Below, piece by piece: positions 1-7,658 of a stretch of 64,000 nt of DNA; the first letter of the stretch is position 1; each line of letters starts with the position of its first letter. Source of the stretch: Blastocatellia bacterium (lineage in GTDB: Bacteria; Acidobacteriota; Blastocatellia; HR10); the NCBI GenBank assembly GCA_025055075.1, contig JANWYV010000024.1, forward strand, positions 49,230 through 113,229, given 5' to 3'. Made by a program: the position numbers and the translations under genes. The notes under the pieces were generated by a model. That model saw only the letters and a program-made list of their open reading frames with translations. It was not told the DNA's origin and ran no database searches.

Positions 1-802
1 GGATGCGCTTTTGGATTACGTGCTCTCCTTGCCGGGGAACGAAGAGGTGCGGTCAGTGAATCCCATTGTGGCCGAGACGAACGATGGGCTCTTGAACGAC
101 ATTCGCGGTCGTCACGTCTCCAAGGAAGACGTCTTGGCAGCTGTGCGGAGCGCTCGAGAGGGACCGGTTGAGGAGGGATGCGTAGGAGCTGGGACAGGTA
201 CAGTGGCGTTCGGGTTTAAGGGAGGAATCGGAACGGCTTCGCGCGTGCTCCCTCCTCAATTCGGGGGCTACACGGTCGGCGTCCTCGTCCAGACGAATTT
301 TGGCGGGATCCTCACAATCAATGGAGCGCCGGTAGGACGAGAGCTCGGGCGATATTATCTTCGAGACGAACTGGAAGGGCGAGCTCGTGATGAGGAATCT
401 GAAGGGGGATCGGTCATCATCGTCGTGGCGACGGACGCGCCGCTGGATGCACGAGGGCTTCGGCGGTTAGCCATGCGCGCTTTGTTCGGGTTGGCGCGGA
501 CGGGATCAATCATGTCGCACGGCAGCGGTGACTATGTGATCGCTTTCAGCACGGCGGAATCCGTTCGGATCAAAATTGGAACCGGACGAGAGCGAACGCT
601 CACCGTTTTGAGCGATGACGCGCTCTCGCCGCTTTTCCTCGCTGTCATCGAGGCGACTGAAGAGGCTATCTATAACTCGCTCTTTCGAGCGACGACGATG
701 CGCGGGCGCGGAGGACGGGTCGTTGAGGCGCTTCCTCTGGAGCGGACGCTGGAGATCCTGCGCGCGTATAACGTTGTGGGAAAAAATGACCGCCTTCGAT
801 GA
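1..802 (+). CDS. P1 family (DmpA-type) aminopeptidase, 3' part
   Basis: This is a 5'-truncated gene; the reading frame is open from base 2 and ends in TGA at 800-802. The family (MEROPS S58, DmpA/BapA) comprises self-cleaving Ntn-like peptidases that release N-terminal residues, often D-amino acids or beta-amino acids, from short peptides. Visible hallmarks are the GAGTGTVAFGFKGGIGTASR block (residues 60-79 counted from the Met at base 11) and the GGS-VIIVVATDAPL segment, where Gly133-Ser134 is the predicted autocleavage site and Ser134 the nucleophile. The roughly 130 residues after this Ser match the usual beta-subunit length. It is convergent with the coiled-coil gene 28 bp downstream. Family assignment is firm; the substrate is unknown. 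Confidence 0.9.
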   Translation, partial: DALLDYVLSLPGNEEVRSVNPIVAETNDGLLNDIRGRHVSKEDVLAAVRSAREGPVEEGCVGAGTGTVAFGFKGGIGTASRVLPPQFGGYTVGVLVQTNFGGILTINGAPVGRELGRYYLRDELEGRARDEESEGGSVIIVVATDAPLDARGLRRLAMRALFGLARTGSIMSHGSGDYVIAFSTAESVRIKIGTGRERTLTVLSDDALSPLFLAVIEATEEAIYNSLFRATTMRGRGGRVVEALPLERTLEILRAYNVVGKNDRLR

Positions 803-830
803 GACGATCACAGGGGGCGTCGAATCTTTT

Positions 831-1826
831 TCATTCCTCGTGCGGTGCGATCGGTGTGCCATCGAGGATTCGCCACACGCCGCGCTCACGAGCGAGAGCG
901 CTCGCCTGTGGGGTAATCCCTCGACCGGCGACGACGGCGATGACCGGACGCTCGAGCGCTCGTCGGAGCAGCTCGGCTCGTCGCGTGGCGCGTTCCACAT
1001 CATCCTCGCCGATTCCCACCGAGATTTCCGCAATGAGAAACGCTTCCGCATCGTCGGCCCAACGCCGTCCGCGAAGGACGATGTCGCTCATGAGGATCTC
1101 TTTACGTTCGGCACGCGAGAGCGCTCCTCTCGCCATTGGCTCATCGAGGAGGTTCGCTAACTCTTGGGTGGAGAGTACGTGAATTCGCCGCAGAAGATCG
1201 TCGAAATAAGCATGAGCATGCTCTCGATAGCGCCATTCGAGCACTCGGCCTTGAACATCTGCCATTCTGTCGGTGAGCAACTTAATTCGTTCGTCCGCAT
1301 GTCGTTGCGCTTCTGCGAGAGCGCGAATTTGCTCCTCCGCGCGTTGCTGAGCCTCGGCCAGAGCACGAATCTGTTCTTCCGTTCGTCGTTGGGCTTCAGC
1401 GAGAGCACGGACTTGCTCCTCCAGGGCGGAGACTCGCTCCTCAGTCCGCCGCTGGGCTTCGGCTAGCGCGTGGACCTGTTCTTCCGTTCGTCGTTGGGCT
1501 TCAGCGAGAGCACGGACTTGCTCCTCCAAGGTGGAGACTCGCTCCTCAGTCCGCCGCTGGGCTTCAGCCAGCGCGCGGACTTGCTCTTCGAGAGCGGAGA
1601 TCCGTTCCTCAGTGCGCTGTTGAATCTCGGCAAGAGCGCGGACCTGTTGCCCTAGGATGAGGAGCTGTTCCACGACTTGTCGTTGGGCATCCGCCAACTC
1701 GCGGACGAGTCCCGGGAGCGCCAGCAGTTCCTCAGTCAGAATCAGGCGGCGCAACTCGGCCTGCCACTCCGGGTGCTTCTCTAAGATGCGCACCAAATCT
1801 CGAAAATCTTTCACCGTGAACGGCAT
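831..1826 (-). CDS. Coiled-coil protein with degenerate PD-(D/E)XK-like C-terminus
   Basis: The N-terminus (FTVKDFRDLVRILEKHPEWQ) and a long run of heptad-based repeats resemble a family of hypothetical proteins common in thermophilic and cyanobacterial genomes. Residues about 60-180 alternate 21-aa and 14-aa units built on the motif QVRALAEAQRRTEE, predicting a long charged coiled coil. The last 130 residues contain a core (AEAFLIAEISV, then PVIAVVAG) resembling a restriction-endonuclease-like fold, but the expected catalytic E-x-K reads E-I-S, so activity is doubtful. I chose the ATG at 1826 because GGGAGG sits 6 nt upstream; a TTG two codons earlier overlaps that site. No function is known to me. 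Confidence 0.75.
   Translation of the reverse strand: MPFTVKDFRDLVRILEKHPEWQAELRRLILTEELLALPGLVRELADAQRQVVEQLLILGQQVRALAEIQQRTEERISALEEQVRALAEAQRRTEERVSTLEEQVRALAEAQRRTEEQVHALAEAQRRTEERVSALEEQVRALAEAQRRTEEQIRALAEAQQRAEEQIRALAEAQRHADERIKLLTDRMADVQGRVLEWRYREHAHAYFDDLLRRIHVLSTQELANLLDEPMARGALSRAERKEILMSDIVLRGRRWADDAEAFLIAEISVGIGEDDVERATRRAELLRRALERPVIAVVAGRGITPQASALARERGVWRILDGTPIAPHEE
1290..1646 (-). repeat. In-frame tandem repeats coding 14/21-aa heptad units
   Basis: The coding DNA for the coiled coil is built from repeated 42-nt and 63-nt units, all multiples of a heptad. A composite 105-nt unit (63+42) is nearly identical in two adjacent copies: the segment starting ctgttcttcc at 1371 recurs at 1476 with the following 90 or so bases almost unchanged. 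This indicates recent slippage or unequal crossover that kept the frame and heptad phase. Confidence 0.85.
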
Positions 1827-1850
1827 GATCAACCTCCCGATAGCGGGGAC

Positions 1851-1859
1851 ATTATATCA
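1851..1859 (-). promoter_or_regulatory. Extended -10 promoter of the coiled-coil gene
   Basis: On the minus strand the sequence reads TGATATAAT, an extended -10 element with a perfect TATAAT, about 25 nt upstream of the chosen ATG. No good -35 is present; instead the -35 zone is occupied by an inverted repeat GCGTC-N4-GACGC (1865-1878), which could be an operator. Confidence 0.5.
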
Positions 1860-1899
1860 CATGGGCGTCCTCAGACGCTTTCCTCAATGGAGAAATCAG

Positions 1900-1932
1900 G
1901 AGGCGCCGGCTCAGGTCATTCACCGGCGCCTC
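1900..1932 (-). terminator. Hairpin terminator after TonB receptor 1
   Basis: A perfect 10-bp stem GAGGCGCCGG / CCGGCGCCTC with a 13-nt loop lies 14 nt past the receptor stop codon. On the minus strand it is followed only by TGATTTCTCC, not a true U-run. Confidence 0.6.
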
Positions 1933-1946
1933 TTCATCCGAAACGT

Positions 1947-4900
1947 TCAGAAGATCAAGCGCACGCCGATTTGAGCTTGGAAGGGCGTGCCGGGGATATT
2001 GTCCTGGTTCAGGGTTCCATCGGGGAGTCGAAGTTGCCGGAACCGCGGATCCACAGGAGCTGGATTGCCCGTCGCGGGATCAATCCCCAAGCCGTAGATA
2101 CGGCTCGATCCTCCGAAAGTAACATTGTCGAAATTGAAGAGGTTGAAAAACTCCACTGAGAGCTGCAGCTTCGCCGTCTCACTCCACAGGTTAAATCCCT
2201 TCAGGATGCGCAAATCTACGACGCGTACGGCTCGATCACGGAACGAGTTCCTCTTCATGAGCACGCCAGGAGCTGCCATCGGACGATCGTTGGTGGCGAA
2301 ATCTTCATTCGTATCTCCACCCGTCAGTGGATTCAGCGGTCGCCCTGATTGCATCCGAACGATGCTCGAAGCTTCAAATCCGAAAGGCAGGCTCACGACC
2401 GTATTGAATGTGAAGAGATGACGAGCATCGAGCCGAGAGAAGTGAAATTCCGGTCGCAGGTCGTAGACATTGACGGTGTCCTCCTGGCCGGTCGCGCTGC
2501 GCTCATTATCGTCATCGGAGTAGTTCCACGAGAGAGTGTAGAAGGCATTGAATTGAACCCGCGAACGCCGCAGGTTCGCGCTGAAGGTGAATCCCCGATA
2601 GAGGGAACGAGCGGAGGATTCGCGCACCCAGACGGCACCGAGCGTCGGGATCGGTCGAGATTGAACGCGCGAGCGCAGGCCGAAGAAGGGGCGTCGGCTG
2701 AGGTCATTCGCCCGGATGATAGGAAGTGGCAGATTGTAATCGCGCGTGCGCTGCAGATTCACCGTGTTGACGTAGCGGAAGTCAAGCCCGGTCGTGAAGC
2801 CCTGGAACAGCTCGTGCTCGATCCCCCCGCTCCATTGCACAGCGCGCGGATTCCGGTAATCATCGGCCCATGTGATCACGTTCACCCCCGTGAAGGGATC
2901 CGGAGCCGGGATGCCCAAAGCGGCAGCGACGCGCTGCACATCCTGCGCCGAAATGATCGGCAGCTTGTCCAGCGTGAACTTATTCAGGTCAATGCCAATG
3001 GCGAGCAATTGCCGATAGACCGTTGTGTTCGGATTCCCCGCGGGAACTCGAAGCGGAAGCTGGATGGAGAGATCACCCGGTGGCTGGCGGAAGTTGTTCA
3101 TCGGCGCGGCCATCAGGAGCAAAGGCGTGCGCGCATAGTAGATCCCGAAGTTCGCCCGCACGACCGTCCGCGCTCGCCCGAAGGGATCCCAGGCGATCCC
3201 CATCCGCGGCATGATCTGATCGGTGTTGTCCGGGATATACGCCGGATCCACTTGGCCGAGCGGGAAGCGGAAGTTCCTCACCAAATTGTAGAGGGCCGTG
3301 TTATTCACTTCCGGCTCGGGATTGAATTGCCCTTCGTAGCGGAGCCCATAGTAAAGCGTGAGGTTCCGTCGCGCGCGCCAGCTGTCTTGGCCAAAGAAGG
3401 CGATCTCGTTACTCCGAGCCTCCAGCAGCAGGTTCCCAATCTGCCGGACATAGGTAACGCTCGGGTCATCGAAGCGATTGTCGTTCGGATCACCAGGGGT
3501 AAGCGAGAGGATCCGCAGGTGAGCGTCGGCATTCGTCCCCGCGAGATTGAACGTCCCTGTTTGATTGAAGCCGAAGAGTTGGTTCACGAAGACGTGATTC
3601 CACTCGAATCCGAATTTCAAGCTGTGCGATCCCACGTTCCACGTCAAGGCCTCGACGATCTGCAAGCGCCAATCCGTCAGCGTCGTGGGCAGGAAGTTCC
3701 GCGTGCCGAAAGATCCGATGAAGGTATTCACGTTCGGAGCGAGTGTATTAGCTGTGCGCGGACGTTTCTCCCAGGAATATTGCGCGCGCAGCTCGTTGAG
3801 CAAGCGAGGGGTCAAGACGGAACTCAACTGGCCGACGACCGTGCTCGTTCGGTCTCCCTCCGTCCCATTGTTGCTGAGGGCGCGATTCGTGAAGGGGCTG
3901 AGTTGCTCACCCGTCGCGTTCGCATTCTCCGCCTTATTGTCGCTGAAGTTGTATCGCACGGCGAGTCGGTGATTGGCACCGAATTGAGCGTCCGTCCGGA
4001 TCAAGAAGGTGATGGCGTCGTTGGTCTGCGTGAAGGGGACCTCGAGGGATTTGTAGAAGTCATAGGCCTCCTGGTTCTGGGGCGTTCGCGCGATCCCGAT
4101 GAGACGGGGGAAGAAGACCTGGCGCGGTGTTGAGAACTGCTGGTCCTCGATCGCACCGAAGAAGAAGAGCCGGTCGCGCTTGATCGGGCCTCCGATCGAA
4201 CCTCCGAATTGGTGTTGCTTCGCCAACGAGAGCTGGCCAAAGGCGTCTTCGACCGTCAGCTCCTTGTGGCGGAGCAGGTAGAAAGCACTCCCATGCAGCT
4301 CATTCGTTCCCGTCTTCGTGATCGCGTTCACGAGCCCTCCGGTCGAGCGACCGAACTCCGCCGCATAGTTCGTCGTCACCACTTGAAATTCCGCAATGGC
4401 TTCCTGCGGAATCGTGAAGGCGCTGTTGGAGCGTTCGCCGCCGCGGATGCCTCCGAAGAACGGTTCGTTGTAATCGGCGCCATCAATGGAGATGTTGCTG
4501 TTGATCCCTCGCTGACCGGCGAAGGAGAGCTGACCGCGTTGTGGTTCGACTTGAACGGTGGGAGTAAGCTGGATGAAATCTTGGAATCGGCGTCCGTTGA
4601 TTGGCAGATTGCGAATCGCGAGAGCATTGACGATGGCGCCAGATTCCGAGCGAGTGGTGTCCACACCGAGACCCGCGGTGACCTCGACGATCTCCGCGAG
4701 AGTGCCCACCTTGAGCGTGAAGTTGACATCAACCGCGCGGCCCACATTGACCTCAATGCCCGTTCGCGTCTCCGTTTGAAAGCCCGATGCCTCCACGGTC
4801 ACACTGTAGCGTCCCGCCGGTAGCAGCACAGCTCGATATTGACCGGCTTCATTTGTGAAGACCTCGCGTCGAAATCCCGTCGTGGTCTCCACGACGGTGA

Positions 4901-5066
4901 TCTTCGCATTCGGTACGGCAGCGCCTTGCGGGTCCAGGACGAGGCCCACGATCTGTCCTGTGCTGGCCTGCGTTTGAGCTATTGCGGAAGTCACCGTGAG
5001 GCAGATCAAGAGAAAAGCCCCTATGGGGCCTGTCCAACGCCGGGTAATACGCGTCATGAGGTTCAT
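1947..5066 (-). CDS. TonB-dependent receptor 1, Oar-like
   Basis: This is an outer-membrane, TonB-energised import channel of the large Oar/carboxypeptidase-regulatory type typical of Acidobacteria. A signal peptide ends near SAIAQTQA. It is followed by a carboxypeptidase-regulatory-like beta-sandwich (about residues 35-115, GQIVGLVLDPQGAAVPNAKI), a plug domain (LPINGRRFQDFIQLTP, then the SIDGADYNE block) and a long beta-barrel ending in the aromatic-terminal strand QAQIGVRLIF. The second ATG (5066) is preferred because AAGGAGG is 9 nt upstream of it; the first ATG at 5072 lies only 3 nt from that site. It stands alone, divergent from an MFS gene. The substrate cannot be told. Confidence 0.88.
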   Translation of the reverse strand: MNLMTRITRRWTGPIGAFLLICLTVTSAIAQTQASTGQIVGLVLDPQGAAVPNAKITVVETTTGFRREVFTNEAGQYRAVLLPAGRYSVTVEASGFQTETRTGIEVNVGRAVDVNFTLKVGTLAEIVEVTAGLGVDTTRSESGAIVNALAIRNLPINGRRFQDFIQLTPTVQVEPQRGQLSFAGQRGINSNISIDGADYNEPFFGGIRGGERSNSAFTIPQEAIAEFQVVTTNYAAEFGRSTGGLVNAITKTGTNELHGSAFYLLRHKELTVEDAFGQLSLAKQHQFGGSIGGPIKRDRLFFFGAIEDQQFSTPRQVFFPRLIGIARTPQNQEAYDFYKSLEVPFTQTNDAITFLIRTDAQFGANHRLAVRYNFSDNKAENANATGEQLSPFTNRALSNNGTEGDRTSTVVGQLSSVLTPRLLNELRAQYSWEKRPRTANTLAPNVNTFIGSFGTRNFLPTTLTDWRLQIVEALTWNVGSHSLKFGFEWNHVFVNQLFGFNQTGTFNLAGTNADAHLRILSLTPGDPNDNRFDDPSVTYVRQIGNLLLEARSNEIAFFGQDSWRARRNLTLYYGLRYEGQFNPEPEVNNTALYNLVRNFRFPLGQVDPAYIPDNTDQIMPRMGIAWDPFGRARTVVRANFGIYYARTPLLLMAAPMNNFRQPPGDLSIQLPLRVPAGNPNTTVYRQLLAIGIDLNKFTLDKLPIISAQDVQRVAAALGIPAPDPFTGVNVITWADDYRNPRAVQWSGGIEHELFQGFTTGLDFRYVNTVNLQRTRDYNLPLPIIRANDLSRRPFFGLRSRVQSRPIPTLGAVWVRESSARSLYRGFTFSANLRRSRVQFNAFYTLSWNYSDDDNERSATGQEDTVNVYDLRPEFHFSRLDARHLFTFNTVVSLPFGFEASSIVRMQSGRPLNPLTGGDTNEDFATNDRPMAAPGVLMKRNSFRDRAVRVVDLRILKGFNLWSETAKLQLSVEFFNLFNFDNVTFGGSSRIYGLGIDPATGNPAPVDPRFRQLRLPDGTLNQDNIPGTPFQAQIGVRLIF

Positions 5067-5188
5067 GGTCATCTTCCTCCTTAGCTCAGGATTTCACCAC
5101 AGGATGGGTGCCCCCATGGTTGAAGAAGGATTCGGACATGAAAGTCCTACGCTCATCGTTATCTCACGCCCATCTCGGACTAGGGAAG

Positions 5189-5217
5189 ATTTTAGCCCGA
5201 TCCGGATGCCGCTGCAA
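5189..5217 (-). promoter_or_regulatory. Candidate sigma-70 promoter of TonB receptor 1
   Basis: Minus-strand TTGCAG (5212-5217), a 17-nt spacer, then TAAAAT (5189-5194). The -10 matches 5/6 and the -35 3/6. The predicted leader is about 115 nt. Confidence 0.4.
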
Positions 5218-5237
5218 GTAAAATTTCCGTAAAGCGT

Positions 5238-5263
5238 CCACCGCTCGAAGGAAGCAGCGGTGG
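5238..5263. promoter_or_regulatory. Inverted repeat upstream of the MFS promoter
   Basis: CCACCGCT-N10-AGCGGTGG is a perfect 8-bp dyad ending 10 nt before the -35 box at 5274. An overlapping alternative dyad pairs GCGTCC (5234-5239) with GGACGC (5268-5273). The position suits a regulator-binding site; the regulator is unknown. Confidence 0.35.
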
Positions 5264-5273
5264 AAGGGGACGC

Positions 5274-5303
5274 TTGACAGGAGAGAGACGCGCCCCCTAC
5301 ATT
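5274..5303 (+). promoter_or_regulatory. Sigma-70 promoter of the MFS gene
   Basis: Perfect -35 TTGACA (5274-5279), 18-nt spacer, -10 TACATT (5298-5303, 4/6). It lies 36 nt upstream of the GTG start. Confidence 0.5.
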
Positions 5304-5338
5304 CCCAATGGGAATTCGCCGGAGGAGACCACGCAGAG

Positions 5339-6583
5339 GTGACCGTCGAAACAGGCGCACTGAGACCGCGCGGATTCAGGCATATCTTTCGCGCGCTCCG
5401 AAACCGCAATTATCGCCTTTTCTGGATGGGGTCTTTCTTCTCCAACGTTGGGACGTGGATGCAATCGGTCGCGCAGGGGTGGCTCGTGTTGCAACTCTCG
5501 AATTCGCCCTTCTGGCTCGGGTTCGTGGGGTTTGCCGGATCGCTTCCAGTCCTCGCTTTCTCGCTCGTCGGAGGAGTGGTCGCGGATCTCTTCGATCGGC
5601 GGCGGCTCTTGATCATGACGCAGACGGCGCTGATGGTTTTGGCCCTAGGATTGGGGATACTGACGGAGCTCCACGTGGTGACGGTCGGACAAATCGTCGT
5701 CATCGCGCTCTTGAGCGGTGTGATGACGGCGTTGACATTGCCGACCTATCAGGCGATTGTTCGCGATTTGGTTGAGCCCGAAGATCTGATGAACGCGATC
5801 GCGCTGAATTCCATCCAATTCAACCTCTCGCGGGTGATTGGTCCGACGCTCGCAGGATTCGCCGTCGGCGCGATCGGTGTAGCGGGATGTTTCTACCTCA
5901 ATGCCGTGAGTTTCCTCGCCCTCATCTTTGCTCTGCGGCGCATGCAGCTGCCGCAGGCGCCTGGTCCTCCGAGGGTGAACTCCCTGTGGGAAGGATTTCT
6001 CGAGGGCATCGCTTACATCCGCGCGCAGGGCCAGGTCCTTCGTCTGCTCGCCATCGTCGCGGCGATCAGCCTCTTTGGTCTTCCGTATATCACGCTTCTA
6101 CCCATTTTCGCTCGCGACGTCCTTCAGTGTGGAGCGACGGGCCTCGGATATTTGATGGCGGCCAGCGGATCCGGGGCCGTCCTCGGGGCTTTGGTGCTCG
6201 CTCGCCTGGGAGATTTTCGATCCAAAGGAACGCTCGCCGTTCTCGGCGGAATTACCTTCGGCCTTTCGACGTTTGGCTTTGCGCTCTCGCGCACTTTTGG
6301 GCTCTCGCTCTTCTTCCTCTTCGTGGATGGATGGGCGATGGTGAGCAGCGCGGCTGTCGTCAACACGCTGTTGCAAACGCACGTGCCCGGCCATATGCGC
6401 GGTCGCATCATGAGCCTGTACACGCTCTCGTTCATGGGATTGATGCCGGTTGGGAATCTCGTGATGGGATCGCTGGCAGAGTGGATCGGCGCTCCGCGGG
6501 CTTTAGCCATCGGGGGGCTTGTCATCGCCGCTTTCGTCAGTGGATTGGCCGCTTCCGCCCGCGACTTGTTGCGATTGCGCTAG
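5339..6583 (+). CDS. MFS transporter, MFS_3/EntS-like exporter
   Basis: A 414-aa inner-membrane permease with about 12 predicted helices. The N-terminus (FRALRNRNYRLFWMGSFFSNVGTWMQ) is characteristic of the MFS_3 (enterobactin-exporter-like) family; GGVVADLFDRRRLL is the loop 2-3 signature of the superfamily. Such proteins export siderophores, drugs or metabolites by proton antiport. The start is GTG with GGAGGAG about 12 nt upstream. It is divergent from TonB receptor 1, so a siderophore export/uptake pair is conceivable but unproven. Its TAG stop is interlocked with that of hslO on the other strand in a shared CTAG. Confidence 0.88.
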   Translation: MTVETGALRPRGFRHIFRALRNRNYRLFWMGSFFSNVGTWMQSVAQGWLVLQLSNSPFWLGFVGFAGSLPVLAFSLVGGVVADLFDRRRLLIMTQTALMVLALGLGILTELHVVTVGQIVVIALLSGVMTALTLPTYQAIVRDLVEPEDLMNAIALNSIQFNLSRVIGPTLAGFAVGAIGVAGCFYLNAVSFLALIFALRRMQLPQAPGPPRVNSLWEGFLEGIAYIRAQGQVLRLLAIVAAISLFGLPYITLLPIFARDVLQCGATGLGYLMAASGSGAVLGALVLARLGDFRSKGTLAVLGGITFGLSTFGFALSRTFGLSLFFLFVDGWAMVSSAAVVNTLLQTHVPGHMRGRIMSLYTLSFMGLMPVGNLVMGSLAEWIGAPRALAIGGLVIAAFVSGLAASARDLLRLR

Positions 6584-7506
6584 GGAGTCGGATCGCCTGT
6601 GGGAAGCAATGCGCGCAGTTCCGTCGCGTCGAAGCAATACGTGGCGTTGCAGAAGTGACAAACCATCTCGGCCCCTCCATCCTCTTGGAGCATGGCACGC
6701 AGTTCCTTTGGATCCAAAGCCGCGAGAATACGGCGCGCTCGTTCCAGGGAGCACGTACACGCGAAGCGGATCTCCTTCTCCTCGAGGATCTCAAAAGCAT
6801 ATTGGCCAAGCGCCGTTTGCAAGATCTCGCGCGGTCCCATTCCCCGGCGGATCATCTCCGTAACATAGGGAGCCGCGAGCACAGAGGCTTCGAGCTCTCG
6901 GAGGACATCATCCGAGGTGCCCGGGAACGTTTGGATGAGAAACCCTCCGGCAGCCTCAACGCGGAAGAACCGCTCTGCATCGGGGAGGACGAAAACACCT
7001 AGGGAAACAGCAGAGGGAATCTGCTCCGACTGTGTCAAGTAGTAGGCGACATCCTCGGCGATCTCTCCCGAGACGATGGGAACCGAGCCGCAATAGGGAT
7101 CGCAGAAGAGACCCGTGCGATAATAATCGGCCTCGCGCAGAACGTAAAGCATCCCGCCGCCGATGATCCCGCGGACGTCGAATTTCTTTTTCTCGTTGAG
7201 CGGCAAATCGACCTGCGGATTCTTGGCGTATCCGCGGACGTTTCCGTGCGCATCGGCTTCGACGGTGATGCTGCCGATCGGACCCGTGCATTGCAGCAGG
7301 AGCGTCACCTTCTCCGTATCCTTCAACATGCTCCCTAAAAGCGCGCCCGCCGTCAAGGTGCGCCCGAGGGCTGCCGATACGGTTGGCGAAGTGCGATGCC
7401 GACGGCTCGCTTCATCCACGAGATTCGTCGTGATCGCCGCGACGCACCGAACCATGCCATCGCATGCTGTCGCTCGAACCAGCAGATCTTTCGATCGCTC
7501 CATCAT
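6580..7506 (-). CDS. hslO: Redox-regulated chaperone Hsp33
   Basis: Cytoplasmic holdase activated by oxidative stress: a zinc centre of four Cys keeps it inactive until disulfides form. The Cys pairs are visible near the C-terminus as ACTC (Cys250, Cys252) and CHFC (Cys283, Cys286). The N-terminal domain begins RSKDLLVRATACDGMVRCVAA, typical of the family, and about 308 aa is normal length. I chose the ATG at 7506, preceded by GAGGTG; an upstream ATG at 7542 would add 12 residues without a ribosome-binding site. Convergent with the MFS gene, overlapping it by 4 nt. Confidence 0.95.
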   Translation of the reverse strand: MMERSKDLLVRATACDGMVRCVAAITTNLVDEASRRHRTSPTVSAALGRTLTAGALLGSMLKDTEKVTLLLQCTGPIGSITVEADAHGNVRGYAKNPQVDLPLNEKKKFDVRGIIGGGMLYVLREADYYRTGLFCDPYCGSVPIVSGEIAEDVAYYLTQSEQIPSAVSLGVFVLPDAERFFRVEAAGGFLIQTFPGTSDDVLRELEASVLAAPYVTEMIRRGMGPREILQTALGQYAFEILEEKEIRFACTCSLERARRILAALDPKELRAMLQEDGGAEMVCHFCNATYCFDATELRALLPTGDPTP

Positions 7507-7612
7507 GTGCACCTCGCACCGCCCATTATAGCACACGTCCATTCGTGCTCATTGAGGGAATGAGGGAATCTCTCTTGATGAGGAAGGGATGAGATCGCGC
7601 CCGATTGGGGGA

Positions 7613-7648
7613 GGGCGTAGGGAGAGCGTTGAATCTCTCCCTACGCCC
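7613..7648 (-). terminator. Strong hairpin after TonB receptor 2
   Basis: Perfect 14-bp stem GGGCGTAGGGAGAG / CTCTCCCTACGCCC with an 8-nt loop, 10 nt beyond the receptor stop codon. No U-tract follows on either strand. Confidence 0.65.
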
Positions 7649-7658
7649 AGGGCGCTCT

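Noticed and set aside
1290..1646. Possible CRISPR-like direct repeats
   Set aside because: Repeats are contiguous without unique spacers and are in-frame heptad codons of one protein.
2349..4133. 594-codon plus-strand open frame
   Set aside because: It lies antisense inside TonB receptor 1, whose minus-strand frame has clear domains; its Arg/Glu-rich composition is a codon-bias shadow.
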